Shown here: positions 8,415 to 17,709 of the stretch, one piece after another | How the letters are laid out: every line of letters begins with the position of its first letter | How positions within the stretch are numbered: position 1 is the first letter of the stretch | NCBI RefSeq assembly: GCF_014268495.2 | Contig: NZ_CP077087.1 | Span: 4,917,001-4,981,000, forward strand | Origin: Pseudomonas monsensis | Lineage (GTDB): Bacteria > Pseudomonadota > Gammaproteobacteria > Pseudomonadales > Pseudomonadaceae | Direction of reading: 5' to 3' | Length of the DNA: 64,000 nt | Program-made: the position numbers and the translations under genes | The notes under the pieces: model-generated | What the model saw: only the letters and a program-made list of their open reading frames with translations | Database searches by the model: none | Told to the model about the DNA's origin: nothing

Positions 8415-9161
8415 GTGCCAAACGCCCTAAGCGCGGATGATGCTCCGCAGCCACCAAAGGTGCTGACCACGCCCCTGGAAATCTCCAGCAACCTGCGCCA
8501 ACTGCAAGAGAGTCATGATCCACTGATCATCACCTTCCATGAACGCAGCCAGCGCTTCCAGAGTTATTTGATCAAGGTTGACCGCGACAGCGCCTCGATC
8601 GCCCTAGACGAGATGATCCCGCGCGATGGCGAACGCTTCCTGCTGGCCGGCGAGCCGTTCAAGGTCGAAGGCTTTCACGAAGGCGTGCGCATTGCCTGGG
8701 AATGCACCGGCAGGCTGAACATCGAAGAGTCCGATGGCGACCGTTTCTACACTGGCGACTTGCCCACTGAAGTGGTTTACCACCAGCGCCGCAATGCCTT
8801 TCGCGCAGCGCTGAAACTGACCGATCTGGTCAGCGTCGAACTGGGCGGCGAGAAGCTCAAGGCGCCAATCAACGGCAAATTGCTGGATATCTCCGCGACC
8901 GGCTGCAAGCTGCGTTTCGAAGGTGACATCACTGACCGCCTGCAACTGGGCCAGGTCTATGACCGGCTGATCGCTCCGCCGCTGTTCGGCAACCAGCCGA
9001 CCTCCGTCGAACTGCGCTATCTGCACTTCGAAGAAAAACTCAACATCACCTTCGCCGGCCTGCGCTTCCACAACATCAGTGGCCCGGCGGCACGTAATGT
9101 CGAGCGCTTCGTGTACCAGTTGCAGCGTGAGGCACGGCGTTTCGATAAAGACGACCTCTGA
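8415..9161 (+). CDS. flgZ: PilZ-domain c-di-GMP flagellar brake FlgZ/YcgR
   Basis: This 248-residue cytoplasmic protein slows flagellar rotation when c-di-GMP is high. The N-terminal YcgR domain spans about 20-110. The PilZ domain follows with both c-di-GMP motifs visible: the RxxxR-type YHQRRNAFRA near residue 118 and DISATGCKLRF near 160. The start is GTG at 8415, preceded by GGAG 11 bases upstream; no better ATG is in frame. Third gene after flgM-flgN, as in other P. fluorescens-group genomes. Confidence 0.93.
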   Translation: MPNALSADDAPQPPKVLTTPLEISSNLRQLQESHDPLIITFHERSQRFQSYLIKVDRDSASIALDEMIPRDGERFLLAGEPFKVEGFHEGVRIAWECTGRLNIEESDGDRFYTGDLPTEVVYHQRRNAFRAALKLTDLVSVELGGEKLKAPINGKLLDISATGCKLRFEGDITDRLQLGQVYDRLIAPPLFGNQPTSVELRYLHFEEKLNITFAGLRFHNISGPAARNVERFVYQLQREARRFDKDDL

Positions 9162-9179
9162 GTCGAACGCACAATGAAA

Positions 9180-9213
9180 AAGGGCAGTCCTTGGCGGGAC
9201 TGCCCTTTTTTTT
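9180..9213 (+). terminator. Terminator after flgMNZ
   Basis: AGGGCAGTCC (9181-9190) pairs with GGACTGCCCT across a TTGGCG loop and is followed by nine T. Confidence 0.92.
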
Positions 9214-9241
9214 GCGCTGAATGAATGCTCGGCAAGACATT

Positions 9242-9376
9242 CTGTGGCGAGGGGATTTATCCCCGTCCGACTGCGCAGCAGGCGTAAGACCATTCAGCGC
9301 AGAGCGTCGTAAAGATGTGATTTGCGGGCTTCAGGGCCGCTTCGCAGCCCAACGGGGATAAATCCCCTCGCCACAG
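9242..9376. repeat. REP pair, type CTGTGGCGAGGGGATTTATC
   Basis: Two inverted 25-base arms (9242-9266 and 9352-9376) sharing CTGTGGCGAGGGGATTTATC, with about 85 bases between them. Located in the convergent gap between flgZ and the MFS gene. The same family recurs at 29481-29571. Confidence 0.85.
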
Positions 9377-9397
9377 ATTTCCATCCCAGCTCAACTG

Positions 9398-10774
9398 TCA
9401 GGGCCTGGCACCACTGATGTCCGGAGCAGGTTTATCGCCGCCGTCATCCGGGTTTGCAACGGGCTCAGATTCAGGTTCTTTGTCCGGCTCAGGCTCAGGC
9501 TCAGGCGTCACCGTCGTCTGCATCTGCTCCTGCACCACCTGCTCATCCACCCGCGGGTCAAGCGCGGCGACCAATGGCGAGCTGGACATGCTGTCCGGCA
9601 TCGCCACGTGATGCAGCGGCGCGTCGTCGACCTGGTGCAGATTGGTCACCGCTTTCGGACGAATGCGCCACACCAGCACCAGTGCAAAGAAGCTGAAGAA
9701 CGCATACAGACTTTGGCTGCCGAACAGTTTCATCAGCACACCTGCCAGCAGCGGGCCGATACTTGCGCCGACCCCGTAGGTCACCAGCAGCATCGCCGTC
9801 AGCGACACCCGACGATCACCTTCGACGTGGTCATTGGAGAACGCCACGGCCAGCGGATAAAGGCAGAACTGCACCAGCGAACAGAGGAAGCCGACCACGA
9901 ACAGCACCTCCAGCGGCACCTGCGGCAGGATCGCCAACGGCAATGCCGCCACCGCGAGAAACCCGGCAAAGCAACGAATCAGCAGCGCCCGGTCATAGCG
10001 GTCGGACAACCAGCCCAACGGCCACTGCACCAGCAGCCCGGCGAAAATGCAGCTACCCATGAACAGACCGACCTGCTCGGTCGACAGCCCCTGCTGCGAG
10101 GCATACAGCGGCGCCAGACCGTAGAACGAACCGATGATCAGACCGGCCCCCAGCACCGTACTCAACGACTGCGGCACGCGCTTGATAAAGAAGCGCGGCT
10201 CCATCGGCGCCGGATGCAGCGGCGCCGGGTGAATTCGCCGAGTCAGCGCCACCGGCACCAGACACAGGGCGAAACACAGCGCGACCAGCATCAACAGCTC
10301 CAGGCCCAGGCCGGGATGCATGACCAGAATCAGTTGCCCCAGCACCAGCCCCAGATAGGACGCGATCATGTAACCGCTGAATACCAGGCCGCGCTGGTTG
10401 GCGTCGGCCTGCTCATTGAGCCAGCTCTCGATCACCATGTACTGACACATCATGCCGAGGCCGACGATGGTCCGCAGCACCAGCCACGCCGGCAGCCAGT
10501 CGACCAGTCCATGCCCGAGCACTGCCGCGCCGACGATCCCGGCACACGCCGAATACGCGCGGATATGCCCGACCCGGGCGATCAAGCGGTGACCGATCTT
10601 GCCGCCCAGCACCAGGCCAAAATAGTTGGCGGCCATCAGCGCACCGACCCACAGTCCGTCGACATGGTCAGCGGCCAGGCGCAACGCCAGATAAGTAGAT
10701 AGAAGGCCCGAGCCGATCAACATCATCAGCGAGGCGAAATACAGCGCTCGAAAGGATTTCCAGATTTGGCGCAT
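9398..10774 (-). CDS. Major facilitator superfamily transporter, YcaD-like
   Basis: A 458-residue inner-membrane protein with about twelve hydrophobic helices in two halves separated by a cytoplasmic loop (about 180-205). It begins FRALYFASLMMLIGSGLLST, and the loop after helix 2 has GGKIGHRLIARVGHIR, an MFS motif-A variant; the second half repeats it as GWLSDRYDRALLIR. The last ~75 residues are hydrophilic and end in an acidic proline-rich segment (PEPEPEPDKEPESEP), longer than the usual transporter tail. Substrate cannot be told from sequence. A REP pair lies after its stop and no operon partner is seen. Confidence 0.88.
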   Translation of the reverse strand: MRQIWKSFRALYFASLMMLIGSGLLSTYLALRLAADHVDGLWVGALMAANYFGLVLGGKIGHRLIARVGHIRAYSACAGIVGAAVLGHGLVDWLPAWLVLRTIVGLGMMCQYMVIESWLNEQADANQRGLVFSGYMIASYLGLVLGQLILVMHPGLGLELLMLVALCFALCLVPVALTRRIHPAPLHPAPMEPRFFIKRVPQSLSTVLGAGLIIGSFYGLAPLYASQQGLSTEQVGLFMGSCIFAGLLVQWPLGWLSDRYDRALLIRCFAGFLAVAALPLAILPQVPLEVLFVVGFLCSLVQFCLYPLAVAFSNDHVEGDRRVSLTAMLLVTYGVGASIGPLLAGVLMKLFGSQSLYAFFSFFALVLVWRIRPKAVTNLHQVDDAPLHHVAMPDSMSSSPLVAALDPRVDEQVVQEQMQTTVTPEPEPEPDKEPESEPVANPDDGGDKPAPDISGARP

Positions 10775-10843
10775 CGGCGTTCCGAGCGGCTCCTTGCAGT
10801 AAAGACCGGACTATCAAAACGATAGCCCGGTGGCGACAGTACG

Positions 10844-12187
10844 TCAGGCCTGGGCTGCTAGAACACGCCGTTCCCAGGGAGTGATTTCGTCAAAGAAACT
10901 GGTCAACTCCATGGTCTTCGAAGCGATGTAGCCTTCGATGAACTCTTGTCCGAACAGTTCCCTCGCCAATTGGCTACGTTTCAGACGCTCGAGTGCGGCA
11001 TGCAAGGTACACGGCAGCGAAAGATTGTCCGGCACCTCGAACTCGCCCTGAATCGCTTCGGTCGGTTCGAGTTCATGCTCGATGCCATGCAAACCGGCGG
11101 CCAGACTGGCGGCGATGGCCAGATAGGGGTTGGCGTCGGCCCCCGGCAACCGGTTTTCGACCCGACGAGCGACCGGCGAACTGGCCGGAATCCGCAGCCC
11201 TGCGGCGCGGTTATCGTGGGACCAGCAGGCGTTATTTGGCGACGCAAACGGGTGGCACAGACGCTGATAGGAGTTCACATTCGGTGCAAACAGCGCCGTG
11301 AAATCCGCCATACCCGCCTGCTGCCCGCCGATGAAATGGCGGAACATCGCGGTCGGCTGGCCGCTCTCGTCGCTGAACACATTCTTGCCAGTGGCGATCT
11401 CAACGAGGCTCTGGTGAATGTGCATCGAACTGCCCGGTGTGTGCGCCAGCGGCTTGGCCATGCACACCACACTCAGGCCGTGCTTGAGCGCGACTTCCTT
11501 GAGCAGGTGCTTGAACAGGAACGTCTGGTCGGCCAGCAACAGCGGATCACCGTGCAGCAGATTGATCTCGAACTGGCTGACACCCATCTCATGCATAAAG
11601 GTATCGCGCGGCAGACCGAGGGCCGCCATGCATTTATAGACTTCGCTGAAGAACGGCCGCAGACCGTTATTGGAACTGACGCTGAACGCCGACTGGCCAT
11701 CCTCGCGACGCCCGTCGAGGCCAACCGGCGGACGGAACGGCTGGGTTGGATCGGTGTTCGGCGCGAAGACAAAGAATTCCAGTTCGGTCGCCACGACCGG
11801 TGCCAGACCGCGAGCGGCGTAACGAGCGATAACTTTCTTGAGTTGACCACGGGTCGACAGATTGGAGCTTTCGCCACTCAGTTCATCGGCATCGCAGATG
11901 GCCAGGGCACGCGGCTCGTCGCTCCATGGCAGGGGATGGATCATGCTCGGCTCGGCCACCAGCGCCAGGTCGCCGTCATCACTGCCGTAAAACCGCGCCG
12001 CTGGATAACCGCCCATGATGCATTGCAACAGCACTCCCCGCGCCATCTGCAAACGCCGCCCTTCGAGGAAACCCTCGGCGGTCATCACCTTGCCTCGCGG
12101 CACGCCATTCAAATCCGGCGTGACGCACTCAATCTCATCAATGCCGGTCAGTCGCTGCGCGAGTGAACGCTGGCCATCGGTTGTCAT
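10844..12187 (-). CDS. Glutamine synthetase family protein, probable gamma-glutamylpolyamine synthetase
   Basis: This 447-residue enzyme belongs to the glutamine synthetase fold group that ligates glutamate to amines; closest in kind to PuuA/SpuI enzymes of putrescine and spermidine breakdown. Visible family features are the catalytic ATELEFFVF strand near residue 130, the ATP/metal segment GSSMHIHQSLV near 255, and ENRLPGADANPYLAIAASLA near 350. The frame extends 25 codons upstream, but the ATG at 12187 (MTTDGQRSLAQRL) has an AAGGA site. No other polyamine gene is adjacent, so the substrate is inferred from family resemblance only. Confidence 0.82.
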   Translation of the reverse strand: MTTDGQRSLAQRLTGIDEIECVTPDLNGVPRGKVMTAEGFLEGRRLQMARGVLLQCIMGGYPAARFYGSDDGDLALVAEPSMIHPLPWSDEPRALAICDADELSGESSNLSTRGQLKKVIARYAARGLAPVVATELEFFVFAPNTDPTQPFRPPVGLDGRREDGQSAFSVSSNNGLRPFFSEVYKCMAALGLPRDTFMHEMGVSQFEINLLHGDPLLLADQTFLFKHLLKEVALKHGLSVVCMAKPLAHTPGSSMHIHQSLVEIATGKNVFSDESGQPTAMFRHFIGGQQAGMADFTALFAPNVNSYQRLCHPFASPNNACWSHDNRAAGLRIPASSPVARRVENRLPGADANPYLAIAASLAAGLHGIEHELEPTEAIQGEFEVPDNLSLPCTLHAALERLKRSQLARELFGQEFIEGYIASKTMELTSFFDEITPWERRVLAAQA

Positions 12188-12285
12188 GACGCAATCCTTG
12201 TTATTGTGCGAGCCGCGAACGGCGACCCGTACAAAATAGGCTCCGGCTGTTCGGAATATCAAGCAGCGTCAAACAAAAATCCGGG

Positions 12286-12978
12286 TCACGGCAGATAAAG
12301 GCTGAACACCCCGCCACCCAACGGCCCGCCGTTGCTGATTTCGGTATGCCCGACCACGCCATTGCGCTGATGCAAAGCAGCAATGCGGTTAGCGAAATAC
12401 AGGCCCAGGCCGGTGCTGCCGCTGCTGTGATTGATGCCCTGCACGTAATCGGCCTGGCGCTCGAGCATCTCGGCCGGGTAACCGTCGCCGTCATCGTTGA
12501 TGCTCAACACCAGTTGCCCGGCCTCGTCGCTGACGGTAATCAGCAGCGACTCGCGGGCATAACGAATGGCGTTGTTGATGCAGTTGCCCAACACCGACGC
12601 CACCAATTCGCGATCGAAGAACCCCAGCGGGCTCAGCGGATCGACTTCATATGTGGCGATAATGCCGCGACTGGCGAACACCTCTTGATGCGCCGCCAGT
12701 TGCGCCTCGATGAAATCATCCAGCTCGTGATACGCCGGTTGCAGCGGCATCTGGTTGACGCCGAGCTTATACAGCCCGAGCAACTGCACCAGCATGCCGT
12801 TGAGGTGGGCGAACTCGAAGTCGATCACGCCCTGCTCTGCCCCGCTGCGCTGCGCTTGAGGCAAGCGCGCCAGCCATTGGCTGTGGGCCTGCATCAGCAT
12901 CGCCAGCGAGTTCTTCATGTCGTGAACGGTGGAGGCAATCACCGTGGAGAAATCCAGCGCCTGCTCGTCTTGGTTCAT
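12286..12978 (-). CDS. Soluble sensor histidine kinase
   Basis: A compact 230-residue kinase with no membrane segment or recognisable sensor domain. The phospho-acceptor histidine is His19 in STVHDMKNSL. The ATPase domain shows the N box (LGNCINNAIRYA), G1 (INDDGDGYP) and G2 (GSTGLGLYFANRIAAL). Its ATG overlaps the stop of the upstream response regulator (ATGA), so the two are translationally coupled and almost certainly partners. Input is unknown and may come from a separate protein. Confidence 0.88.
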   Translation of the reverse strand: MNQDEQALDFSTVIASTVHDMKNSLAMLMQAHSQWLARLPQAQRSGAEQGVIDFEFAHLNGMLVQLLGLYKLGVNQMPLQPAYHELDDFIEAQLAAHQEVFASRGIIATYEVDPLSPLGFFDRELVASVLGNCINNAIRYARESLLITVSDEAGQLVLSINDDGDGYPAEMLERQADYVQGINHSSGSTGLGLYFANRIAALHQRNGVVGHTEISNGGPLGGGVFSLYLP

Positions 12979-14579
12979 TCGCCAAACGCCTTGCTTTTCA
13001 GCTTCTGATAACGCGCATAACGCGCGTCGGTGTCGGGCATCAGGCCGACCATTTTCAGGCAGGCCTGACATTCTTCCAGCTCCGCCGACGGCACATTGGT
13101 GTCGGTGCCGTGCAGCAGCGACTGGGCCATGTTCAGCGCGATACTGATGTTCTTCGGTTGCATCTTCAGCGCCTTGCGGAACACCTCGCGGGCCTCCACC
13201 AGGTTGCCGGTCTTGTACACACGCACGCCCTGACGGTTGAGGTCAGCGGCGGCGTTGCTCGAACTGAGGATAGTCGGGTCGTCGGTGAGCTTGGCAATGT
13301 CCTTCATCACCGCCGGATCATCCCCATAGATTTCCGCGCAGCTCTTGAGCATCGACGTGCCGGCTTCGGCCTGACCGAGCATCTGCAACTGCTTGGCGAC
13401 CAGCAGCGCCGCTTCAGGACTCATGAACTGCTCCATGCCGTCCAGACGCATCAGCGCTTGCTCGGTGAGCTTGTCAGCGGTTTCCGCGTCGTTGAGCAAC
13501 AGGCTGGTGGCCTTCATCAGGCGCGCACGAATCTGCAGGCCAGGGTCGGTCGGGTTCTCCTTGGCCACCGCGCTGAGGGTGGTGTTGATCTCCAGCCGCG
13601 TGCGGGTGTCGAGACCGCGCTCGCTGCCCTTGCTGATCAACGCATGAGCCAGACCAAGGTTGCTTTCCGGATCCTTGAACCGCGACTGCGCGCCCTGCGC
13701 CACCGCTTGCCGATAAGCGCGCGAGGCGGTGTCGAAGTCTTCGTTGGCCATTGCCAGTTTGCCGAGCAGCGCTTGCCGACGCACCGCCAGCGGCGACAAC
13801 CGGATCGCCTCTTCCAGCACCCGCTGCGCGCCTTTGGTATCGCCTTCGGCGACCAGCACATCGGCCATGCCGTCGTACAACGCCGGCATCATCGGAAACA
13901 CTTTCAGCGCTTTCTCATAGACGCCCTTGGCCTGCGCCACCTGCCCGCGCTTGAACAGCAACTTGCCCAACCCGGCAAACGCCCACGGCAACGGCCGGTC
14001 GGCAATGATGCCGTCGTAAAGGCGCTCAAGGGCTTCGTTCTGGTTCATGTCACGCAGTGCATCGGCGCGATAACGCAGGCACAGCGGCGAATAGCGGATG
14101 TCCTGCTTGCACAGCGCAATACAGGCATTGAGCACCTCGACCGGCTTACCGCGATCGAGGGCTTGCAGAATCGGTTTGAGCAACGTCTTGCGCTGCTCCA
14201 GACGTTCCAGGCGCTGCGCCAGGCCGGAACGGTTGAACGGTTTGGTCAGGTACGCATCCGGCTCATGCTCCAGGGCACTGAGCACCATCGCCTGACTGGT
14301 CTCGGCCGTCACCATGACAAACACCGCTTCATGGCTGATGAGCTTTTCCGACATCAGGTCTTCGAGCACCTGCTGGCCGTTCTTCTTGCCGTCGCCGAGA
14401 TGGAAATCCTGCAGGATGAAATCGTAGGACTTCTGCGCACACATCTTCAGCGCCTGCTCGCCGGTATCGGCGGTGTCCACATCCTTGACCCCCAGCTCAC
14501 GCAGCATCGAACGCACGGAACTGCGGAAATCCGAGAAATCATCGACGATCAGAAAACTCTTTTGGTGATACGACAGCAT
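12975..14579 (-). CDS. Response regulator with receiver domain and TPR region
   Basis: A 534-residue protein with an N-terminal receiver domain (about 1-125): acidic pair Asp13-Asp14 in FLIVDDFSDFR, phospho-acceptor Asp58 in ILQDFHLGDG, the Thr in MVTAETS and the Lys in YLTKPFNRSG. The remainder is helical with tetratricopeptide-like repeats (for example GLGKLLFKRGQVAQAKGVYE near 220 and VYKTGNLVEAREVFRKALKM near 460). No DNA-binding or enzymatic output domain is seen, so output is likely by protein-protein contact. Start ATG at 14579 is preceded by GGAAAT; the longer frame upstream has no support. Confidence 0.88.
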   Translation of the reverse strand: MLSYHQKSFLIVDDFSDFRSSVRSMLRELGVKDVDTADTGEQALKMCAQKSYDFILQDFHLGDGKKNGQQVLEDLMSEKLISHEAVFVMVTAETSQAMVLSALEHEPDAYLTKPFNRSGLAQRLERLEQRKTLLKPILQALDRGKPVEVLNACIALCKQDIRYSPLCLRYRADALRDMNQNEALERLYDGIIADRPLPWAFAGLGKLLFKRGQVAQAKGVYEKALKVFPMMPALYDGMADVLVAEGDTKGAQRVLEEAIRLSPLAVRRQALLGKLAMANEDFDTASRAYRQAVAQGAQSRFKDPESNLGLAHALISKGSERGLDTRTRLEINTTLSAVAKENPTDPGLQIRARLMKATSLLLNDAETADKLTEQALMRLDGMEQFMSPEAALLVAKQLQMLGQAEAGTSMLKSCAEIYGDDPAVMKDIAKLTDDPTILSSSNAAADLNRQGVRVYKTGNLVEAREVFRKALKMQPKNISIALNMAQSLLHGTDTNVPSAELEECQACLKMVGLMPDTDARYARYQKLKSKAFGE

Positions 14580-14789
14580 CGAAGATTTCCAGGCAATTGA
14601 AGTGAGGGCAATTTCAGGCGCGCAGATGATAGCTGCCGGCCAAATGCTATCAAGCGATTTCACGCGACTTTTAAGTCACCGAGTGGGTTATCGGCCACAA
14701 GTGACGTTCCCTGAAGCGGACACTTCAAGATTCCTCGTACAGCGATTACCCTGCGCGCCGGCTTACCTTTCCACTACAAGGTTTATCTC

Positions 14790-16166
14790 GTGTACATCAA
14801 AGGACGTTACATCGTGTCCGCCTGTGCGCTGCTGTTTATCCAGCAAGCGATGGCGGCTGGAATGGATTGTGCGAAAGCTTCGAATACCGTCGAAAAGACG
14901 ATTTGCGCGAATAAAGGGTTGTATGACCTGGATGCGCAGATGGGGATGCTCTATCGGCAACTGATGACCACCTCTGCGCAAGCCCAACCTGACCTGAAGC
15001 AAACGCAGCGTAGCTGGTTGAAAACACGCAATGAGTGCGCCGACGAGGTTACCTGCCTGGATTTGCGCTATCGCGAGCGCCTGCAACTTTTGCAAACGCA
15101 GTGGACACAGTCCGCCGCCCATCAACCGGATGGTGTTGATAAACAGGTCTTGGATGACCTCCAAAACAGTATTCGGGCCGCGAGCAAAACTGATCCGCAA
15201 TTTGCCCTGGAACGGACACTCGCCTCACTGTCATTGAAAAGCCCTGGGACCACGTTTTCCGCCGACCCGGACGCCGATCAATTCTCAGACAAAACGCACT
15301 TCCCCAAGACTCGGCCCAAAGGCGTTTCCCAAGACGAATGGAAGGCCTTGAGCGCCACCGAGTTCGACGCTGATACGGCCCTGGGCCGGACCATGTTTAC
15401 CCTGATTGACCTTGACGGTGACCGGCAACGTGACCTGATAGTCGAGACCTACACGGGCGGCACCGGCCTGTACACGTTCGTCGAGACCTTTCGCCGTGAG
15501 GGCGACAAGTTCAACCGCAGAACCCCGGCGTCCGACGGCGAATCCATTGGCGGTTCGCTCTACTCTACCAACGACCGCGGCGCCAACCAGTCGGTCAACT
15601 GGGTCAATATTGGTGGCAAGGTTTACGCGGCTTATCGCGCCGGCGCGTACGGAGTTGATCGGGTGTATTTGCTCAACCCCCTGCAAATCAACCACGAAGT
15701 GCCCATCATCGAGGTTCGCTACGACTACCGACTTAGCGTTCCCCGGACTCAGCACAATGAGGACGGCAAGACGACATTCAAACTGGAGCCAGCTCTGCAT
15801 CAGTCACTCAACCAAGCATTGACTCATGTAACTGAAAGTCAGACTCAGGCCAGCGAGCAGAGAACACCGATCTGCCCGATTCCACCAACGGCCACCGATA
15901 CTGAGGGGTATTACAGCTATGGAGCCGGCTATTACGCCATCGAGTCGGTCGCTGACTTCCCGGTGTTCATCGGCAAGGAGTGTTTTATCGGCCGGATGAA
16001 CAATTGGTTCGGCGCCTACAGCGAGAAGGACGGATTATTTGCGCAAATGACCGTGCGCAAGCCAGACCCGGAAGACGGTGGACGTACCTATGAGGTCAAA
16101 GGACGTCGTCAGCTGAGCGGGGTCAGCACCTCGATTGGCAAGTTCGAGGAGAACGGCGACAACTAG
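14790..16166 (+). CDS. Secreted protein with LprI-like N-terminal domain
   Basis: A 458-residue protein with a GTG start (14790, AAGG upstream) and a signal peptide (SACALLFIQQAMAAG). Residues about 25-105 form an LprI-type domain with its paired cysteines (MDCAKASNTVEKTICANKGL and NECADEVTCLDLRYRERL), a fold linked to lysozyme inhibition. The rest (110-458) is a beta-rich region with the calcium-loop-like LIDLDGDRQRDLIVET and contains four more cysteines. It is a single gene at the left edge of the variable island. Lysozyme inhibition is inferred from the domain only; the large C-terminal part is unassigned. Confidence 0.72.
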   Translation: MYIKGRYIVSACALLFIQQAMAAGMDCAKASNTVEKTICANKGLYDLDAQMGMLYRQLMTTSAQAQPDLKQTQRSWLKTRNECADEVTCLDLRYRERLQLLQTQWTQSAAHQPDGVDKQVLDDLQNSIRAASKTDPQFALERTLASLSLKSPGTTFSADPDADQFSDKTHFPKTRPKGVSQDEWKALSATEFDADTALGRTMFTLIDLDGDRQRDLIVETYTGGTGLYTFVETFRREGDKFNRRTPASDGESIGGSLYSTNDRGANQSVNWVNIGGKVYAAYRAGAYGVDRVYLLNPLQINHEVPIIEVRYDYRLSVPRTQHNEDGKTTFKLEPALHQSLNQALTHVTESQTQASEQRTPICPIPPTATDTEGYYSYGAGYYAIESVADFPVFIGKECFIGRMNNWFGAYSEKDGLFAQMTVRKPDPEDGGRTYEVKGRRQLSGVSTSIGKFEENGDN

Positions 16167-16264
16167 CCGAATGATCTCAATCTCAGCGAGTGCTGGTAAT
16201 CACAGCACTCATGTATTGATTCAAGTCGCGCAGGTCTTGAATCTTCACTACGCCCCTCCATATG

Positions 16265-16378
16265 TCATGCGGGGTAATCCTCCCAGCCAGGCCCTCCGTA
16301 AGGAGTTTTATCCAGCTCGGGAAAATCCATGGTCCACTCCCCCCAATCCATGTACTCATAGTACTTAGTCATAGTCAT
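16265..16378 (-). CDS. Small hypothetical protein, 37 residues
   Basis: Starts MTMTKYYEYMDWGEWTMD and is rich in Tyr, Trp, Gly and Asp/Glu. Its ATG overlaps the stop of the broken upstream frame (TAATG), which suggests translational coupling and a real gene pair rather than chance. No function can be named; size and acidity would fit a small immunity or accessory protein of a lost partner. Confidence 0.4.
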   Translation of the reverse strand: MTMTKYYEYMDWGEWTMDFPELDKTPYGGPGWEDYPA

Positions 16379-16473
16379 TATCGAATAGAATCAAAACGTG
16401 CGAGAAGACGTTTAAGGTGATCTGAATCCGAAGCGGTGATCTCGTCTCTTAATTGTTGAACAAGAGAATTAAC
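16378..16473 (-). pseudogene. 3' fragment of a gene cut by the IS element
   Basis: 31 codons read from the IS edge (VNSLVQQLRDEITASDSDHL and on to LARFDSIR) and end in TAA at 16378. There is no start codon; the 5' part is not found on the other side of the IS in a continuous frame. It is coupled to the 37-residue gene that follows. Confidence 0.4.
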
Positions 16474-16537
16474 TGTAGTGGTCTAATGAAACCGGTCACC
16501 CATTTAGGCGAGAATGCTCGCCAGATAGAGGTGTCTG

Positions 16538-16816
16538 ATGACCAAACAACGTCGTTCCTTTTCCGCTGAATTCAAACGCGAGGCCGCAGGCCTCGTGCTC
16601 GATCAAGGCTATAGCCATATCGAAGCCAGCCGCTCGCTTGGTGTGGTTGAGTCCGCGTTGCGCCGCTGGGTTAATCAGCTTCAGCAGGAGCGCACCGGCG
16701 TTACTCCGCAGAGTAAAGCGCTGACGCCAGAGCAACAGAAAATCCAGGAATTGGAAGCTCGAATCGCTCGACTTGAGCGGGAGAAATCCATTTTAAAAAG
16801 GCTACCGCGCTCTTGA
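16538..16816 (+). CDS. IS3-type transposase OrfA (HTH/leucine zipper subunit)
   Basis: 92 residues with an N-terminal helix-turn-helix (FSAEFKREAAGLVLDQGYSH and RSLGVVESALRRWV) and a C-terminal coiled coil (QQKIQELEARIARLEREKSI). The expected family ending after REKSILK is KATALLMSEEHERTR, but here the frame runs into RLPRS and stops. The expected peptide sits in the -1 frame, as if one A were missing from the run at 16795-16799. Confidence 0.82.
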   Translation: MTKQRRSFSAEFKREAAGLVLDQGYSHIEASRSLGVVESALRRWVNQLQQERTGVTPQSKALTPEQQKIQELEARIARLEREKSILKRLPRS

Positions 16817-17699
16817 TGTCGGAAGAGCACGAGCGCACACGCTGATTGATCAGTTAAGTACCCAAGAGCCGGTCGATTGGCTTTGCGCAGTCTTTGATGT
16901 CACTCGTTCGTGTTACTACGCCCACCGCCTCAGGCGCCGAAGTCCCGACGTTGAGCGGCTTCGGTTGCGCAGTCGGGTCAACGAACTGTTTACGCAAAGT
17001 CGAAGCGCTGCCGGTAGCCGCAGTATCGTGTCGATGATGCAGGAAGACGGCGAGCAGATCGGGCGGTTCAAGGTGCGAGGCCTGATGCGGGAACTGGCGC
17101 TAGTCAGCAAACAACCTGGATCACATGCCTACAAACAAGCGACGGTCGAGCGGCCTGACATTCCGAATATCTTGAATCGAGAGTTTGATGTTCCGGCACC
17201 CAACCAGGTCTGGTGTGGCGACATCACCTACATCTGGGCTCAAGGGAAATGGCATTACCTGGCAGTCGTTCTGGATCTCTACGCACGCCGGATTGTGGGC
17301 TGGGCGCTGTCAAACAAGCCGGATGCGGATCTGGTCATCAAGGCGTTGGACATGGCTTATGAGCAGCGTGGCAGGCCTCAAGGGCTAATGTTTCACTCGG
17401 ATCAGGGCTCGCAATATGGCAGCCTTCAGTTTCGCCAACGGCTCTGGCGTTACCGCATGCGCCAAAGCATGAGCCGTCGTGGAAACTGTTGGGATAATGC
17501 GCCGATGGAGCGTGTGTTTCGCAGCTTGAAAACTGAGTGGATACCAACCGTGGGCTACATGACAGCTCAAGAAGCGCACCGCGACATCAGTCATTACCTG
17601 ATGCATCGGTACAACTGGATTAGACCGCACCAATTCAACAACGGACTGGCCCCAGCTCAGGCCGAGAAAAAACTTAACGTCGTGTCCGGGATTAGTTGA
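16803..17699 (+). CDS. IS3-type transposase OrfB (DDE integrase subunit)
   Basis: The frame is open from about 16797; the first ATG is at 16965, but family homology begins earlier with LIDQLSTQEPVDWLCAVFDV, normally reached by frameshifting from orfA. The rve catalytic domain shows all three acidic residues: WCGDITYIWAQ, FHSDQGSQYGS and NAPMERVFRSLK. The C-terminus is intact (NGLAPAQAEKKLNVVSGIS). It is probably active only if the orfA frame break is tolerated. Coordinates begin at the first clear homologous frame rather than a start codon. Confidence 0.8.
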   Translation, partial: YRALDVGRARAHTLIDQLSTQEPVDWLCAVFDVTRSCYYAHRLRRRSPDVERLRLRSRVNELFTQSRSAAGSRSIVSMMQEDGEQIGRFKVRGLMRELALVSKQPGSHAYKQATVERPDIPNILNREFDVPAPNQVWCGDITYIWAQGKWHYLAVVLDLYARRIVGWALSNKPDADLVIKALDMAYEQRGRPQGLMFHSDQGSQYGSLQFRQRLWRYRMRQSMSRRGNCWDNAPMERVFRSLKTEWIPTVGYMTAQEAHRDISHYLMHRYNWIRPHQFNNGLAPAQAEKKLNVVSGIS

Positions 17700-17709
17700 C
17701 CACTACAAT

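Larger units (their letters stand above)
16474..17707 (+). mobile_element. IS3-family insertion sequence
   Basis: The element is 1,234 bp. The left end TGTAGTGGTCTAATGAAACC and the right end read outward, TGTAGTGGTCAACTAATCCC, form imperfect terminal inverted repeats. It carries orfA and orfB of an IS3-type transposase. No clear 3-4 bp target duplication is present (left flank AAC, right flank ATC), and the flanks are pieces of different genes, so the insertion was followed by deletion or rearrangement. Confidence 0.9.
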
